From: Anaerofilum hominis
Lineage (GTDB): Bacteria > Bacillota > Clostridia > Oscillospirales > Ruminococcaceae
DNA length: 64,000 nt
Assembly (NCBI RefSeq): GCF_014287275.1
Contig: NZ_JACONZ010000003.1
Location: 1 to 64,000 of the forward strand
Direction of reading: 5' to 3'
Part shown: positions 42,175-51,963 of the stretch, piece by piece
Position numbering within the stretch: position 1 is the first letter of the stretch
How the letters are laid out: the number at the start of each line of letters is the position of its first letter
The notes under the pieces: model-generated
What the model was told of the DNA's origin: nothing
Database searches by the model: none
What the model saw: only the letters and a program-made list of their open reading frames with translations
Translations under genes and position numbers: made by a program

Positions 42175-43533
42175 TCAGGCGGTCTCGCGGCGCGTGAAGA
42201 TCTGCTTGCGCTTGACAAGGAAGATGACAAGAGAGGTGCAGGAAGCTGCGATGTCCGCAATGGGCTCGGCCCAGTAGATGCCCATGACGCCGAAAAACCG
42301 GGGCAGCAGCAGCGCCAGCGGGATCAGCAAAAAGATCTTGCGCAGCAGGGCAAGGAACAGGCTGATCTTGGCCTGGCCCAGCGAGAGAAAGGTGATCTGA
42401 CAGGCGATCTGGATGCCGAACGCCCAGATGCCGGCAAAGTAGATGGGCATCACCGTGGCCGTCATGCCCAGCAGCTGGGCGTCGGGCGTGAAGATGCGGG
42501 CAAAGACGGAGGGGAACAGCACCACCGCCAGACAGCACAGCACCGTGAAAGAGAGGGTGACGGTGAGCAGTTTGCGGAAGGTCTCTTTGGCGCGGCCGGC
42601 ATTGCCCGCGCCGAAATTGTAGCTGATGATGGGCTGCGCCCCCTGGGCGATGCCCTGGGTGGGCAGCATGATGAACTGCAGCAGGCTGGTCATGATGGTG
42701 AGGGTGCCCACATACAGATCGCCGCCGTAGTTCTGCAGCCCGCGGTTGAGCACGATGTTCACCAGGCTCTCGGTGGACTGCATGATGAAAGGGGACACGC
42801 CCAGCGCCGCGATGGAACCCACCAGGGCCGGCGTCAGGCGCAGGTTCTCTTTGCGGATGCGCAGATGGGTCTTTTTGCCCAGCAGGAACCAGACGATCCA
42901 CACCGCGCTGACAGCCTGTGAGATGATGGTGGCCAGCGCCGCGCCGCGCACCCCCATGTTCAGCGCAAAGATAAAGATGGGGTCCAGCACGATATTGCTC
43001 ACCGCGCCGATCAGCACGCTGAGCATGGCGGTGGTGGCAAAGCCCTGGGCGCTGATAAAGGCGTTGAGCCCCAGCGAGAACATCACAAAGACGGTGCCCA
43101 GCAGATAGATGGAGATATAGTCCTGCGCATAGCCGATGATGTTGTCCGACGCGCCGAACAGATAGAGCAGCGGCCGCTTGAAGATCAAAAACACAGTGGT
43201 CAGCACCACGGCCAAAAGGGTCAGCAGCAGGGTGCTGGTGCCGAGGATCTTTTCCGCCTTTTCATTTTTGCCCGCGCCCATCTGCATGCTGGCCAGCGGC
43301 GCGGCGCCCATCCCCACAAAGGCGGCAAAGGCGGAGATGATCATCAAAATGGGGAACGTGACCCCCAGGCCGGTGAGCGCCAGCGCGCCGGTGCCCGGGA
43401 TGTTGCCGATATAGATGCGGTCGACGATGTTGTAAAGCACGTTGATGAGCTGGGCGATCACCGTGGGCACGGCCAGTTTGAAGAGCAGCCTGCCGATGGG
43501 TTTGGTGCCGAGCTCGCTTTGAGACTGAGCCAA
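42175..43533 (-). CDS. MATE-family multidrug efflux transporter
   Basis: A 452-residue membrane protein with twelve predicted helices in two related halves. The first half has PTVIAQLINVLYNIVDRIYIG, the second the equivalent FIMLPTQGIAQGAQPIISYNFGA. MATE proteins export drugs or metabolites using sodium or proton gradients. The start is TTG at 43533 because AAGGAGGT sits exactly seven bases before it; the ATG at 43560 lies upstream of that site and has none of its own. Confidence 0.9.
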   Translation of the reverse strand: MAQSQSELGTKPIGRLLFKLAVPTVIAQLINVLYNIVDRIYIGNIPGTGALALTGLGVTFPILMIISAFAAFVGMGAAPLASMQMGAGKNEKAEKILGTSTLLLTLLAVVLTTVFLIFKRPLLYLFGASDNIIGYAQDYISIYLLGTVFVMFSLGLNAFISAQGFATTAMLSVLIGAVSNIVLDPIFIFALNMGVRGAALATIISQAVSAVWIVWFLLGKKTHLRIRKENLRLTPALVGSIAALGVSPFIMQSTESLVNIVLNRGLQNYGGDLYVGTLTIMTSLLQFIMLPTQGIAQGAQPIISYNFGAGNAGRAKETFRKLLTVTLSFTVLCCLAVVLFPSVFARIFTPDAQLLGMTATVMPIYFAGIWAFGIQIACQITFLSLGQAKISLFLALLRKIFLLIPLALLLPRFFGVMGIYWAEPIADIAASCTSLVIFLVKRKQIFTRRETA

Positions 43534-43658
43534 TGGAAGGACCTCCTTGAAAGACAACATAATCCGCGGCGCGGGTTCATAGAAATGCAGAAAGGGACAA
43601 ACCCGCCCCGCCCGGCGCGCCTGGCGCGGACAGGCGGGGCAAAAGCCGCCAGATACCT

Positions 43659-43687
43659 ATTATAGAGCGGGCGGGGAAAAAATACAA
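43659..43687 (-). promoter_or_regulatory. Promoter of the MATE gene
   Basis: On the minus strand TTGTAT (43687-43682), 17 bases, TATAAT (43664-43659), about 125 bases before the TTG start. Confidence 0.72.
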
Positions 43688-44157
43688 GATGGTTCTTTTG
43701 TGAACTATTTAAAACAGAAAAAATTTTGCCGCCAAGCACCGCATACCGCGCGCCGGGGCGGCCGCCGAAAGTCATCCTACAGGTATCCGGGCAGATGCGC
43801 GGCAGAGCACCGCGCGCCGCCGGGACGGCCGCCGTCCGGGTGGGTTCCCCGCAGAGGGCAGGGACTCCGTTTGCCTGCCGCGGGCGCCGGTGCGGGAGCC
43901 GCCTGCTGCGGCCTCTTTCCCGGGCAGACCGCGCCCCGGCAGCCGCGGGGGCAGCGGAACGCCATCCTCCCCGCACCGGGCGGCTTTCGCCCGAAGCGGG
44001 GTCTGCCCACCGCGTAAAACGCAGGGACGCCGCCCTCCCTGACCCGGGCAATTTTCGCCCGGGGCGCTGCGGTCCTGCCGCTGCGGCCCGTGAAAGCCGG
44101 GCCCGCGCCGTCTCGCACGGACGCGCCGCCCGGGCGCTGCCGCCAGGGGAGAAGCGT
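43688..44157. other. Gene-free GC-rich spacer
   Basis: Divergent spacer between the MATE and thioredoxin reductase promoters. No gene, repeat or RNA element recognised. Confidence 0.4.
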
Positions 44158-44186
44158 TTGACGGGGCAGGGGGATTCGCCTATAAT
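44158..44186 (+). promoter_or_regulatory. Promoter of the thioredoxin reductase gene
   Basis: TTGACG (44158-44163), 17 bases, TATAAT (44181-44186), 83 bases before the ATG. Confidence 0.78.
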
Positions 44187-44269
44187 AGACAAAAAGCGCT
44201 TTTCCGCGCGGGCCGCAGGGCCGCCGCGGAGGAGAAAGCGGAACGCAAAAACGGACAGGAGAGTGCAAA

Positions 44270-45196
44270 ATGGAATGCGATTACGACGTGGGGATCGTCG
44301 GCGCGGGCCCGGCGGGCCTGGCGGCGGCCGTCTATGCGGCGCGGGGCGGTCTTTCCGCGGTCTGCTTTGAAAAAGAGGTCCACGGGGGCCAGATCATCAA
44401 TTCGCCGGAGGTGGAGAATTATCCCGCGCTGGGCAAGGTCAGCGGCGTCGAGTTCGCCACCGCCCTGTACGAGCAGGCGACCGGGTTTGGCGCGGCGGTG
44501 GAGTACGAGGAGATCCTCTCTGCCGACCTCGAGGGCGAGGTCAAGGTGCTGCACGGCGCCTCCCGCGACTGGCGGGTGCGGGCGGTGATCCTGGCCGGGG
44601 GCGTCCAGCGCCGCAAGCTCGGCTGCCCGGGTGAGGACAGGCTGCTGGGCAGGGGCGTCAGCTATTGCGCCACCTGCGACGGCGCGTTTTTTGCGGGTAA
44701 GACCGTGGCGGTGGTCGGCGGCGGCAACACGGCGGTGGAGGATGCGCTGTATCTTGCCACCCTCTGCGAAAAGGTGGTCCTCATCCACCGCAGACAGGGC
44801 TTCAGGGCCACCGAGGCGGAGCTGGCCAAGCTGCGCGCCAACCCCCGGGTGGAGTTTGTGCTGGACGCGGCCGTGGCGGAGGTGCGCGGTGCGGAAAAGG
44901 TGGAGAGCATCCTCGTCAAAAGCACGGCGGGCGCGCCCGACCGGGAGATCCCGGTGGCGGCGGTCTTTGTGGCGGTGGGGCTGATCCCGCAGAACGAGCG
45001 GTTCCGCGGCGCGCTTCCCCTGACGCCGGAGGGATACCTGCAGGCGGATGCGGACTGCCGCACCGCCCTGCCGCGGGTCTACGCGGCGGGCGATACCCGC
45101 AGCAAGACCCTGCGCCAGCTGGTGACCGCCACGGCGGACGGCGCGCTGGCCGCCAGCAGTGCGGTCGCGGACCTGTCGGGGGACGCGACGCTGTAA
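44270..45196 (+). CDS. trxB: Thioredoxin-disulfide reductase-like flavoprotein
   Basis: A 308-residue FAD enzyme that passes electrons from NADPH to thioredoxin or a similar partner. FAD-binding GAGPAG (11-16), redox-active CATC (133-136), NADPH-binding GGGNTAVE (150-157) and the second FAD motif YAAGDTRSKTLRQ are intact, and the length is standard for the low-molecular-weight type. No thioredoxin gene is adjacent, so a relative acting on another disulfide protein cannot be ruled out. It has its own promoter and is followed by the GHL10 gene after 127 bases. Confidence 0.9.
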   Translation: MECDYDVGIVGAGPAGLAAAVYAARGGLSAVCFEKEVHGGQIINSPEVENYPALGKVSGVEFATALYEQATGFGAAVEYEEILSADLEGEVKVLHGASRDWRVRAVILAGGVQRRKLGCPGEDRLLGRGVSYCATCDGAFFAGKTVAVVGGGNTAVEDALYLATLCEKVVLIHRRQGFRATEAELAKLRANPRVEFVLDAAVAEVRGAEKVESILVKSTAGAPDREIPVAAVFVAVGLIPQNERFRGALPLTPEGYLQADADCRTALPRVYAAGDTRSKTLRQLVTATADGALAASSAVADLSGDATL

Positions 45197-45323
45197 GGCC
45201 GGCGCCGCCCGGCCCGGGCGCGCTGCGCCGCGGGGGCAGCGCGGTGGAAAAGGGGCAGGGAGGCCCGCGGCGGACGGCACGCCGTTTGCTGCGGGAAAAG
45301 GAAAGACACAGGAGGGGAAGCGT

Positions 45324-46643
45324 ATGGCGAACAAGAGACCGGCCCGCAGCGGCGGGAAAGGGCCGTTGACCGCCGTTTTGGCGGCGGTGCTGGTGGTGGC
45401 CACCGCAGTGGCCATATTCGGCGGCTGCGGCGGCGGGGAGAGCCCGGCGCAGAGCGGGGCCTCTTCCGGCGCAGGGGCTTCCTCCATCCCGCTGGCGGCA
45501 GGCGCGCCGTCCCAGGCGCCGGGGACCGGCCCCGCCGGGAAAGAGGAATACCGGGCGGTCTGGCTGACCTATCTGGAATATCAGGGAATGGACCTGAGCA
45601 GCGAGGCGGCGTTCCGCGCGGCGGTGGCCGCGGCGTTCGACCAGATCAGGGGGCTGGGGGCAAACACGGTGGTCGCCCATGCGCGGCCTTTTGGCGACGC
45701 GCTTTACCGCAGCGCGCTGTTCCCCTGGAGCCATCTGATCACCGGCGTCCAGGGGGGCGACCCGGGCTATGACCCGCTGGCCGTGATGGTGGAAGAAGCG
45801 CACAGCCGCGGCCTGCGGCTGGAGGCCCTGATCAACCCCTACCGCATCCGCGGCGCCGGCGGCGCGCCCGAGACGCTGGCGGAGAACAACCCCGCCGCCG
45901 TTTACGCGGCCGACCCGCAAAAAAGCGACTGGGTGCTGCAGCAGGACGGCGGGACCTATTACAACCCGGCCATCCCCGAGGTGCGCCAGCTGATCGTGGA
46001 CGGCGTGCGGGAGATCTGCGAAAATTATCAGGTGGACGGCGTGCAGTTCGACGATTACTTTTACCCGGAGGGGGCGGACGACAGCTTTGACCAGGCGGCG
46101 TATGAGCGGTTGGCGGCCGGCGCGGACCGGGGCGACTGGCGGCGGGAAAACGTGAACGCCCTGGTGCGGGACGCCTATGCGGCGGTGAAAGAGATCGACC
46201 CGGCGCTCACGTTCGGCATAAGTCCACAGGGGAATAATGATAATAATTACAACATTCAGTATAGCGATGTGGCCCTTTGGATGGCGCAGGGCGGCTATGT
46301 GGACTATGTGATGCCGCAGATCTATTGGGGATTTGATTACCGTACCGGCAGCGGGCGGGATGATTTTGCGTTTGAAAACTGTCTTGCCCGCTGGCTGGCA
46401 CTGCCCCGGGCCGAGAGCGTCAGCCTCTATGTGGGGCTGGGCGCCTACCGCATCGGGGCGGGGGACGGCGGCAGCAACGACCAGGCAGAGTGGTCCAGCG
46501 GCTCCAACCTGGCCCGTCAGGTGGCGGCGCTGCGTCAGGCGGGCGCAGACGGCTACGGGCTGTACAGTTATCGCTGGCTGTTTCAGAATGACCAGCCCAC
46601 AGTGGCGGCCGAGGTGGAGGCGCTCACCGGGGCGAACGGGTGA
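45324..46643 (+). CDS. GHL10-type glycoside hydrolase-like exported protein
   Basis: A 439-residue exported protein. A hydrophobic N-terminal helix (about 13-32) ends in IFGGCGGG, a possible though not ideal lipobox, followed by a Ser/Ala/Gly linker. Residues ~75-430 match the GHL10 (DUF187) TIM-barrel family: EYRAVWLTYLEYQGM, NTVVAHARPFGDALY, LRLEALINPYRI, VDGVQFDDYFYPEG and DYVMPQIYWGFDY. The Asp residues in QFDDYF are in the expected catalytic position. Related proteins act on cell-surface or peptidoglycan-linked glycans. GGAGGGG precedes the ATG. Confidence 0.87.
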   Translation: MANKRPARSGGKGPLTAVLAAVLVVATAVAIFGGCGGGESPAQSGASSGAGASSIPLAAGAPSQAPGTGPAGKEEYRAVWLTYLEYQGMDLSSEAAFRAAVAAAFDQIRGLGANTVVAHARPFGDALYRSALFPWSHLITGVQGGDPGYDPLAVMVEEAHSRGLRLEALINPYRIRGAGGAPETLAENNPAAVYAADPQKSDWVLQQDGGTYYNPAIPEVRQLIVDGVREICENYQVDGVQFDDYFYPEGADDSFDQAAYERLAAGADRGDWRRENVNALVRDAYAAVKEIDPALTFGISPQGNNDNNYNIQYSDVALWMAQGGYVDYVMPQIYWGFDYRTGSGRDDFAFENCLARWLALPRAESVSLYVGLGAYRIGAGDGGSNDQAEWSSGSNLARQVAALRQAGADGYGLYSYRWLFQNDQPTVAAEVEALTGANG

Positions 46644-46742
46644 ACGCGGGCCCGAAGCCCTCGCCGCGGGCGGGGATAAAATGGGATCTGGAAGCAAAAT
46701 AATACGCCGAGGATAATAAATTGTCTGAAAGCGTAAAACCGA

Positions 46743-46783
46743 TCTGCACCGGCGGGCCCCTGCCCGCGGTGCAGACATTTTTT
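46743..46783 (+). terminator. Terminator of the GHL10 gene (one copy of a repeated hairpin)
   Basis: TCTGCACC-GGCGGGC (46743-46757) pairs with GCCCGC-GGTGCAGA (46762-46775) with one bulged G, then CATTTTTT. The 16-base right arm TGCCCGCGGTGCAGAC recurs exactly at 57684-57699 after dnaK. Confidence 0.78.
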
Positions 46784-46922
46784 GAAAAAAGCGGCGTGCA
46801 GCCGCTGCCCCCGGCCTGTCGGCGCAAGGGGTGTGCGGAGGGGCGGCGCTGGGGGGCGCGCCTCACGGCGCGCGGAAAAAAGAAAGCGGGGCGCGCCCCG
46901 CGGTTTCGGAGGGAAAGACCGG

Positions 46923-47582
46923 ATGAGGATGAGACATAAGGCCTATGCCAGGCCCGAGCTGGAGGCCTGCCCGTTTTTTATCGGGGACCCGGAGCGGTGG
47001 AAAGGGCGCTGGCAGGAGGCGTTTGACCGGCCCGGGCCGCTGGTGCTGGAGCTGGGCTGCGGCAAGGGGGCCTACGCGGCGGCGATGGCGGCCGCCCACC
47101 CGGAGATCAACTATCTGGCGGTGGATTATCTCAGCGACGTGCTGGTGCTGGCCAAGCGCCGGGTGGAAGAGGCGTATGCGGCGGCCGGGCGGCCGGTGGA
47201 CAACTGCCGTCTCACGGCGCTGAATATCCAGTGGATCGACGCCGACCTGGGACAGGAGGATGTGGTGGAGCGCATCCACATCAATTTTTGCAACCCGTGG
47301 CCCAAGTTCGGCCACAAAAAGCGGCGGCTGACCCATCCCCGCCAGCTGCAGAACTACCGCGCTTTTTTGCGGGACGGGGGCGAGATCTGGTTCAAGACGG
47401 ACGACGAGGGGCTGTACCGGGAAAGCCTGGAGTATTTTGCCCAGTGCGGGTTTTCGCTGCGTTATCAGACGATGGACCTGCACGCCGACGAGCCGGTATG
47501 GAACCTGCGCACGGAATATGAGGAGAAATTTGCCGCACAGGGCGTGCCCATCAAGGCGCTGATCGCAGTGAAGGAACCGTAA
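46923..47582 (+). CDS. trmB: tRNA (guanine-N7-)-methyltransferase
   Basis: A 219-residue SAM-dependent enzyme that makes 7-methylguanosine at tRNA position 46. SAM-binding ELGCGKGAYA and NYLAVD, and the family signature NFCNPWPKFGHKKRRLTHP, where the Asp usual in DPWPK is Asn-containing (CNPWPK) as in many Firmicutes relatives. The conserved C-terminal TEYEEKF is present. The ATG at 46923 follows GGAGGG. It stands between the GHL10 terminator and the AT-rich SDR gene. Confidence 0.92.
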   Translation: MRMRHKAYARPELEACPFFIGDPERWKGRWQEAFDRPGPLVLELGCGKGAYAAAMAAAHPEINYLAVDYLSDVLVLAKRRVEEAYAAAGRPVDNCRLTALNIQWIDADLGQEDVVERIHINFCNPWPKFGHKKRRLTHPRQLQNYRAFLRDGGEIWFKTDDEGLYRESLEYFAQCGFSLRYQTMDLHADEPVWNLRTEYEEKFAAQGVPIKALIAVKEP

Positions 47583-47729
47583 GGCCGGTTTGCCCGGCAG
47601 CGGGTCCGGGGCGCGCGGCGGCCAGCTTCCCCGGGGCCCCGGCTGCTTTTGCGAGTGGAACACAGCGCGGACTGCGGCGCGGAACAGAGCTCGACTTTTT
47701 CTTTTTCCTCCATACAAAAGGAGATCTAT

Positions 47730-48491
47730 GTGAAAAAAATTGCGATTGTGACAGGTGCGTCCGGCGGCATAGGGCAAGAATTTGTACAGGAACTCATAAA
47801 AGAAGCGCTTGATGAAATTTGGGTGATTGGAAGAAATAAACAGCGCCTTTTTGCCCTGAAAGACGAGTTCGGCGAAAAAATCATCCCGGTATGCAAGGAT
47901 TTGACTGATCGTGCGGATCTGCTGTCTATTTCAGACTTGCTAAAAGGACGGGATCTGACTGTAAAATGGTTGGTGAATAACGCTGGAACTGCAAAAATGG
48001 CGCCCTCAACAGATCTCTCGTTTTTGGAAATAGAACAGACGATCGACTTGAACTGTAAAGCTCCTATTACATTAATGAATATTTGTATTCCGTTTATGGA
48101 AAAAGGATCAAAAATACTTAATATTTCTTCTGCTTCTGCGTTTCAACCTGTGCCATTTATAAATTTGTACGCTTCCACAAAGGCGTTTGAGCGCAATTAT
48201 TCCCGTGCCCTTAATAAAGAGCTGAAATCTGCTGGAATAACCGTAACAGCAGTATGTCCCAGTTGGGTGGATACCCCAATGTTGACAAAGGAACTGAATG
48301 GCAAGAGCATCCGTTTCCCGGGGATTGTCACCCCGGAAAAAGTGGTAAAAAAAGCCTTAAAAGACGCAAAAAAAGGAAAAGATATGTCAATTTGCTCTTT
48401 GTATGTAAAATGCCAACATATAAATGTCAAGTTGCTGCCGCAAACACTGACAATGAAAATTTGGCTTCATAGCATCAAAAAGTATTTGTAG
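47730..48491 (+). CDS. Short-chain dehydrogenase/reductase, AT-rich
   Basis: A 253-residue Rossmann-fold oxidoreductase. Cofactor motif TGASGGIG (8-15), NNAG, catalytic Ser in NISSASAF and YASTK (Tyr-x-x-x-Lys) are intact; a basic residue after the first strand suggests NADPH. The C-terminus is extended and basic. The start is GTG at 47730, seven bases after AAGGAG; the overlapping ATG at 47728 is out of frame. The gene is visibly AT-richer than all neighbours, uses A/T-ending codons, and lacks the local GC skew toward Ala/Arg/Gly residues, so recent transfer is likely. Substrate unknown. Confidence 0.88.
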   Translation: MKKIAIVTGASGGIGQEFVQELIKEALDEIWVIGRNKQRLFALKDEFGEKIIPVCKDLTDRADLLSISDLLKGRDLTVKWLVNNAGTAKMAPSTDLSFLEIEQTIDLNCKAPITLMNICIPFMEKGSKILNISSASAFQPVPFINLYASTKAFERNYSRALNKELKSAGITVTAVCPSWVDTPMLTKELNGKSIRFPGIVTPEKVVKKALKDAKKGKDMSICSLYVKCQHINVKLLPQTLTMKIWLHSIKKYL

Positions 48492-48663
48492 ACTGAGCGC
48501 CTCTCTTTATGGCTGCGGGTAACACAAATTAGGATCTGTAAAGGAAATGAGAACGAGGAAAGTGTCACAGCCTAAGGAAACGGATCTCTCGAAATCTACG
48601 TTGTTGCCGATAAACCGAGTGCTTAGGCGATGGCCGGTATTTCTATTTTTAAGGATAGAAACG
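48492..48663 (+). other. Structured AT-rich spacer downstream of the SDR gene
   Basis: GCCTAAG (about 48570-48576) and CTTAGGC (about 48622-48628) can close a long stem over purine-rich sequence, followed by TTTCTAT/ATAGAAA at about 48641-48662 and the terminator at 48664. The order is that of a small RNA or attenuator, but it matches no riboswitch class I know. Confidence 0.35.
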
Positions 48664-48703
48664 AAAAAACAGGGAAACGGCTTTTGCCGTTTCCCTGTTT
48701 TTT
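48664..48703. terminator. Bidirectional intrinsic terminator
   Basis: Arms 48664-48681 and 48686-48703 form a perfect 18-bp stem with a TTTT loop and A6/T6 ends on both strands. It can serve the SDR side (plus) and the beta-galactosidase gene (minus). 48704-48948 holds no gene. Confidence 0.88.
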
Positions 48704-48948
48704 GTTGAAAGCCCCGGCTCCCCTTTGGGACGCGGCAGCCGGGACTGGTTTTTCGGGGCGCTTCCCCACAGGACCGGCCGCTGGAAACACAGCCCGCGGA
48801 TCGGAAAAGCACCCGCGCCCGGCGGTTTCAGCGGCAGCAGGCCTTTTTACAGACCGGCGGGGCCATTTTTCCTCTTATAGCGCGGCTTCCGCCTTTTCCG
48901 CGGCAGTTTTTGGCACCGTCCGGCGGACGCCCGCTGCGGCCCTGCGGC

Positions 48949-51900
48949 TCACTCGCCCCGCAGCAGGACCTCCAGCGTATAGGTCTCTTTTTTGTGCAGG
49001 CAATAGGGGGGCTTGGTGAGGGCGATGGCGGGCATGTCGCCGCCCACCCCCCGCTGGGCCGCGTCCAGGTTGACGGTCACGGGGCCGGAGCGATCGAGCT
49101 CGTCCGCATGCTGCGCCGCCTCCAGCTGCTGCAGGGTATAGGGGTGGGCCGAGGCCTCGAACGGGGCGCCCAGCGTCACCGCCTCCAGCGCATGCCCCGC
49201 GCCGGACAGACGGAACCGCTCCACCCCGGTGCGGTTGCCGTTTTCCTGCGGATGGAGATAATCGTGGCCGAATTCCCCCGCGGGGAAAGTGTACTCCCCC
49301 GGCAGGGCGGCGGCCCTGCGGTCGATATAGTTTTCGTGCGGGCCGAGACCGAAATAGCGCACCGTGCGCAGCCCGGGCGCGGCGGCAAAGGTGACCCCGG
49401 CCCGGGGCAGCCCGCCCCTGCGGGACACGGCGACCAGCTGTATGGCCAGCTGGCCGTCCTGCGTCATGCGGTAGCTGAGCGAAAGGTGCTTCATGCCCCG
49501 CGCCCGGTAAGAGAAAAGGATGCCGCTGCCGGTGAGGGAGGAGGCTTCCGGGCGCATCCCGCGGTCGGCCCGAAGCCAGAAGCCGGGGTCGAGCAGCCGG
49601 CGCAGCGGACCGGGAAGCCCCAGATAACGGTCGTTATTGGTGACCGCCCGGGCGATCTGAGGGCGCAGGGGGGAGGAGAGCAGCTCCGCGCCGTCCACCG
49701 TAAAGCTGGCAAGGGTGCCGTCCCGCCGCAGGACCCGCGCCGTGCAGCGCCCGTTGGAGAGCACCAGCTCCCGCTTTTCCTTTTGTACGGGCACCCAGCC
49801 GGCGGGCTGGATGGCTCTGCGCTGCTGCAGGCGCAGGCTGGCGCCGCACAGCGTCCGGCCCGCCGGGGCAAAGGGGGACGCGGCGGCGTCCGCAAGCACG
49901 CAGACCAGATCCACCGCCCCGCAGGCCTCCCGGCCCCCATAATCGATCTGCAGCCGCGCCGTCTCGCCCGGCTCCAGCGGCGGCACCGGCAGCTCCCCGC
50001 TCTCAAAGGCCGCGCCGTCCTCGCACAGGCTCCAGCGCAGGGTCAGCGTCCTTGCACAGGCAAAGCGGAGCAGGCTTTTGACAGCGGCCCCCTCCTCGGA
50101 CAGGGTCAGTTCAAAGGGGGCCAGCACCTGGCGCACCTCATACAGGGCCGGGTTGGGGCTGCGGTCGGCGCGCAGGATGCCGTTAAAGGCAAAGGGGCCG
50201 TCGTTGGGCTGATCCCCAAAATCGCCGCCGTAACACCAGCGCCCGTCCCGATACAGCGCCTGGTCGGCAAAATCCCAGATAAATCCGCCCGCCAGCCGCT
50301 CATGGCTGCGGAAAACGTTCCAGTAATCGGCAAAATTGCCCAGGCTGTTGCCCATGCAGTGGGCGTACTCACAAAGCAGATAGGGCCGGTGGCCGTAGGT
50401 CCCCGCGCCGGCCCGCCGCCCCAGCGAGGTGTAGCTGCAGCGGGAGAGAAAGACCGGCTGCCCTTTGCCGATCCGCTCCACGTGGGCCACCGTGGCGTAC
50501 ATCTGGCTGTAGACGTCGGCGGCTTTAAAGGAGGTGTCGGGTTCATAGTGGATCAGGCGGGTGTCGTCCAGTTCCAGCGTGCGCCGGCGCATCTGCACGA
50601 AACAGCCGCCCATATAGCTCTCGTTGCCCAGGCTCCAGAACAGGATGCAGGGATGGTTCTTCAGCAGCGTGACCATCTTTTCCATCCGGTCCAAACAGTG
50701 GGCGGTCCAACCCGGGTCGCTGCGGGGCAGGACCTTTGCAAGGCCGTGGCTCTCCAGGTTGCACTCGCTCATCACCAGCACCCCGTAGCGGTCGCACAGG
50801 TCATACAGCGCGCGGCTGCCCGGGTAGTGGCTGGTGCGCAGGGCATTCAGGTTGTTTTGCTTGAGCAGCCGGACGTCCGCCTCGTTCAGCTCGGGCGTCA
50901 CCGCGTGGCCGCAGCTGGGATGGAATTCGTGCCGGTTCACGCCGCGCAGCTCGATGGGCCTGCCGTTGAGCAGCAGGCGGTCGCCGTCGGCCCGCACCTC
51001 CCGAAAGCCCACTTGCAGGCCGCGGGCGTCCAGCACGGCGCCGTCCTGTACCAGTGTGACAGCCAGCCGGTAAAGGGCGGGCAGCTCGTCGCTCCACAGC
51101 GCCGGGGCGGCAACGGGACAGCAGAGATGCGCCGGGCCGCCTGCGGTGAGCGGCTCCTCCCGGGTGAGGACGGGCGCGCCGTCGGGGTCCAGCAGCACCA
51201 CCTGCAGGCAGGCGTTTTCAGGCAGCGCCTGCGGCAGGTCCACCGTCAGGTCCAGCACGGCGTTTTCATAGCCGTCGGGGAACAGCGTCTTTACCGCAAG
51301 GTCGCGGATGCCGGTCTCCGGCTCGGCCACCAGCCACACGTCGCGGAAGATGCCCGCCAGCCGCCACATATCCTGATCCTCCAGATAGCTGCCGGCAGAC
51401 CAGCGGTAGACCTTGACGGCGAGCAGGTTTTCACCCGGCGCCAACAGCCCGGTCAGGTCAAAGCGGTGAGCGTCGAAGCTGGACAGGCAAAAGCCCGCAA
51501 ACCTGCCGTTGCACCAGATCTCCGCCGCGCTGTTGACCCCGTCCAGCTGCAGCAGCACCCGGCGCCTGGCAAAAGCGTCGGGCACCGTGAAGCGCCGCCG
51601 GTAAAGCCCCACCGGGTCGCGCGCGGGGTCGACAAAGGGAATCTCCGCTTTTTTGGTGGAGATGGGCAGCGGATAGCGGGTGTTGGAGTAGATCGGCAGG
51701 TCGTACCCGTGCAGCTGCCAGTTGGAGGGCACCGGCAGACGGTCGAAATTGACGTCGTCAAATCCCGGCTGCTCAAACCCCTGCGGGCAGACGTCCACCG
51801 AGGGGCAGAACAGAAACTTCCACTCGCCGTTCAGCGTGCGGGCAAACGCATCTTCGCGGCCCGCCAGCGCTTCTTTCAGGGACGCGCTGGGGAAGCCGCA

Positions 51901-51963
51901 GCCGGGCACGGGCAGCACGTTTTTGCCCACGATCTCTTTGTCACACCAGATGGGCCGTTCCAT
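48949..51963 (-). CDS. lacZ: Beta-galactosidase, glycoside hydrolase family 2 (LacZ type)
   Basis: A 1004-residue enzyme of full LacZ length. Domains in order: sugar-binding jelly roll (from about 40), immunoglobulin-like domain, TIM barrel with GVNRHEFHP, FWSLGNES (acid/base Glu) and LLCEYAHCMGNS (nucleophile Glu), a second Ig-like domain and the C-terminal Bgal_small_N domain (GLGPHENYIDR). No signal peptide, so it hydrolyses imported beta-galactosides. The ATG at 51963 has AGGAGGT eight bases upstream; the much longer open frame is an artefact. An extended -10 TGTTATAAT lies at 52014-52006 on the minus strand. No permease or LacI gene adjoins it. Confidence 0.94.
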   Translation of the reverse strand: MERPIWCDKEIVGKNVLPVPGCGFPSASLKEALAGREDAFARTLNGEWKFLFCPSVDVCPQGFEQPGFDDVNFDRLPVPSNWQLHGYDLPIYSNTRYPLPISTKKAEIPFVDPARDPVGLYRRRFTVPDAFARRRVLLQLDGVNSAAEIWCNGRFAGFCLSSFDAHRFDLTGLLAPGENLLAVKVYRWSAGSYLEDQDMWRLAGIFRDVWLVAEPETGIRDLAVKTLFPDGYENAVLDLTVDLPQALPENACLQVVLLDPDGAPVLTREEPLTAGGPAHLCCPVAAPALWSDELPALYRLAVTLVQDGAVLDARGLQVGFREVRADGDRLLLNGRPIELRGVNRHEFHPSCGHAVTPELNEADVRLLKQNNLNALRTSHYPGSRALYDLCDRYGVLVMSECNLESHGLAKVLPRSDPGWTAHCLDRMEKMVTLLKNHPCILFWSLGNESYMGGCFVQMRRRTLELDDTRLIHYEPDTSFKAADVYSQMYATVAHVERIGKGQPVFLSRCSYTSLGRRAGAGTYGHRPYLLCEYAHCMGNSLGNFADYWNVFRSHERLAGGFIWDFADQALYRDGRWCYGGDFGDQPNDGPFAFNGILRADRSPNPALYEVRQVLAPFELTLSEEGAAVKSLLRFACARTLTLRWSLCEDGAAFESGELPVPPLEPGETARLQIDYGGREACGAVDLVCVLADAAASPFAPAGRTLCGASLRLQQRRAIQPAGWVPVQKEKRELVLSNGRCTARVLRRDGTLASFTVDGAELLSSPLRPQIARAVTNNDRYLGLPGPLRRLLDPGFWLRADRGMRPEASSLTGSGILFSYRARGMKHLSLSYRMTQDGQLAIQLVAVSRRGGLPRAGVTFAAAPGLRTVRYFGLGPHENYIDRRAAALPGEYTFPAGEFGHDYLHPQENGNRTGVERFRLSGAGHALEAVTLGAPFEASAHPYTLQQLEAAQHADELDRSGPVTVNLDAAQRGVGGDMPAIALTKPPYCLHKKETYTLEVLLRGE

